The notes beneath the pieces are model-generated. The model saw only the letters and a list, made by a program, of their open reading frames with translations. It did not search any database and was not told the DNA's origin. From Planctomycetota bacterium (GTDB taxonomy: Bacteria > Planctomycetota > Phycisphaerae > UBA1845), in NCBI GenBank assembly GCA_024277835.1, contig JAJRUK010000054.1:1-7420 (forward strand): DNA of 7,420 bases. The letters are read 5' to 3'. Shown here piece after piece: positions 6,642 to 7,420 of this stretch; the first letter of the stretch is position 1, and every line of letters begins with the position of its first letter. The translations under genes and the position numbers were made by a program.

Positions 6642-6665
6642 CGCCGCGATACTATCCCCGCGGCG
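6642..6665. repeat. Inverted repeat in the divergent intergenic region
   Basis: Arms CGCCGCG (6642-6648) and CGCGGCG (6659-6665) flank a 10-base AT-richer loop, between the divergent 70-aa and receiver genes. It could be a shared operator or chance. The 188-base gap (6591-6778) shows no other convincing element; a possible TTGGCA/TAAACC pair at 6743-6771 is weak. Confidence 0.25.
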
Positions 6666-6778
6666 CAGACCCCAAGCCCTCGTTTATCGGCGGATCGAAC
6701 CCGTGATTCTTGTTACAGCAACCCCGGCCTGCATGGAACCCCTTGGCAGAACCCCCGCTCTGCGGTAAACCAAGGCTT

Positions 6779-7192
6779 ATGGCTCTAGAGAATCAACCAA
6801 AAAGCGAAGCGACCCCGACCGTCCTCCTCGTCGATGACAACCCCCAAAACCTGGAGCTGCTTGAGGTTTACATGGAGGAGTTGCCGGAAATTCGCGTCGT
6901 CACCGCAACCAATGGTTTGGAAGCGATGAGCCAAGTCGCGGACGAATCCCCCGACCTCATCCTTCTCGATATTATGATGCCCAAGTTGTCGGGGTTTGAA
7001 GTGTGCAAGCGAATCAAGGCAGACCCCAAGACGCGCGACATCATCGTCGTCATGGTCACTGCGCTGAGCGAACCCAGCGACATCGAACGAGCCGCCGAGT
7101 GCGGAACCGATGACTACATCTCAAAACCAATCGACCGCAAAGCAATGGTCGATCTCGTCAGAAACCTCCTCAAAACCCGAACCCGAGCATAA
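6779..7192 (+). CDS. Stand-alone response regulator receiver (CheY/PleD-like)
   Basis: A 137-aa single receiver domain that accepts phosphate from a histidine kinase or phosphotransfer protein. The active site is complete: acidic pair Asp19-Asp20 (VLLVDDNPQN), phospho-acceptor Asp64 (LILLDIMMP), switch Thr94 (VMVTALSEPSD) and Lys116 (DDYISKPID). It ends right after the last helix, so there is no output domain. The wording around Thr94 and Lys116 resembles the receivers of PleD-type regulators, which are normally fused to GGDEF. The start is the ATG at 6779, with AAGG just upstream; the frame is open back to a TTG at 6712, but that adds a Pro-rich, unlike sequence. It is the only plus-strand gene in the window, and no histidine kinase is seen here, so it is an orphan within this view. 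Confidence 0.95.
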   Translation: MALENQPKSEATPTVLLVDDNPQNLELLEVYMEELPEIRVVTATNGLEAMSQVADESPDLILLDIMMPKLSGFEVCKRIKADPKTRDIIVVMVTALSEPSDIERAAECGTDDYISKPIDRKAMVDLVRNLLKTRTRA

Positions 7193-7208
7193 CCGTAACT
7201 CCGAAAGA

Positions 7209-7249
7209 GTGGCACCGGTTTGAGTGTGGCACCGGTTTGTAACCGGTGC
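7209..7249 (+). repeat. Palindromic dispersed repeat, copy 2, with a tandem half copy
   Basis: The full 26-base unit at 7224-7249 matches 1456-1481 exactly (arms GCACCGGTT and AACCGGTGC, loop TGT). Just before it, 7209-7222 repeats its first 14 bases (GTGGCACCGGTTTG), at a 17-base period. It begins 16 bases after the receiver gene's stop and could help end that transcript. Confidence 0.75.
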
Positions 7250-7305
7250 GTCAATACCTCGGCACTGCAAAGCGCCGTCACCCATAGGGATCTCTCTCCC
7301 CAAGC

Positions 7306-7323
7306 CGCAGGCTTCAGCCTGCG
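7306..7323. repeat. Second type of palindromic repeat
   Basis: An 18-base perfect palindrome with 8-base arms CGCAGGCT and AGCCTGCG around TC. A related ACCGCAGGC appears again at 7400-7408 without its partner arm. Looser symmetry also occurs nearby: GGACG-TT-CGTCC (7325-7336) and GATCGTT/AACGATC (7342-7348 and 7378-7384). The stretch 7250-7420 has no visible gene and looks like a repeat-rich intergenic region. Confidence 0.55.
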
Positions 7324-7420
7324 CGGACGTTCGTCCTCAAAGATCGTTCAAAAGGAAATAACTCAAGAAGTGTAGTCAACGATCATCGACCGCGCGGGAA
7401 ACCGCAGGCCAAGTCGTCAA

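Noticed and set aside
6743..6771. TTGGCA-17-TAAACC as promoter of the receiver gene
   Set aside because: The -10 matches poorly and transcription would start at about the ATG, leaving no ribosome binding site; not strong enough to annotate.
6710..6778. Upstream TTG start for the receiver
   Set aside because: The added 23 residues are Pro-rich and not receiver-like; the ATG at 6779 has AAGG close upstream.
7209..7249. Start of a CRISPR array
   Set aside because: Only one and a half repeats at a 17-base period with no spacer-length gaps; the unit is a short palindrome also found alone at 1456-1481.
7121..7303. A 60-codon minus-strand frame at the right end
   Set aside because: It crosses the palindromic repeats and overlaps the receiver C-terminus; the product has no recognisable features.

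Overview
The window looks like a piece of a GC-rich bacterial chromosome, most likely a planctomycete (possibly Phycisphaerae-like). The reasons are a Hanks-type Ser/Thr kinase carrying zinc ribbons, several membrane and coiled-coil proteins with no clear family, weak or absent Shine-Dalgarno sites at some starts, and dispersed short palindromic repeats between genes. This assignment is inference; there is no rRNA or marker gene here.

Nearly everything is on the minus strand. Read in the direction of transcription (right to left), the order is: a 70-aa single-span membrane protein (6590-6378); a leader with a promoter-like element and an attenuator-like hairpin; a 334-aa protein with two membrane spans and TPR-like helical repeats (6208-5204); a membrane-bound HAMP-GGDEF diguanylate cyclase broken by one in-frame TAG (5029-3599); a 134-aa four-span membrane protein (3400-2996); a soluble Ser/Thr kinase with two C-terminal zinc ribbons (2882-1818); an 80-aa membrane protein with one similar zinc ribbon (1790-1548); and, after a palindromic repeat, a large protein that runs off the left edge (1369-2). 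The only plus-strand gene is a stand-alone CheY/PleD-type receiver (6779-7192), divergent from the 70-aa gene and followed by a cluster of palindromic repeats.

The most interesting gene is the partial one at the left. It has an unrecognised alpha/beta N-terminal domain, a winged helix, then a coiled-coil domain. That domain starts with a basic amphipathic helix and passes from a basic half to an acidic half, as in Snf7/CHMP and PspA/Vipp1 proteins of the ESCRT-III superfamily. A strong internal ribosome binding site and ATG lie exactly at the domain boundary, so the gene may also make a free short form.

The genes together suggest a signalling and membrane-associated neighbourhood: phosphorylation (kinase, receiver), c-di-GMP (GGDEF), and membrane or scaffold proteins. 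The kinase, the 80-aa protein and probably the 134-aa protein have spacings compatible with one operon. No mobile element, tRNA, rRNA or CRISPR array was seen. No gene-free stretch exceeds 300 bases.
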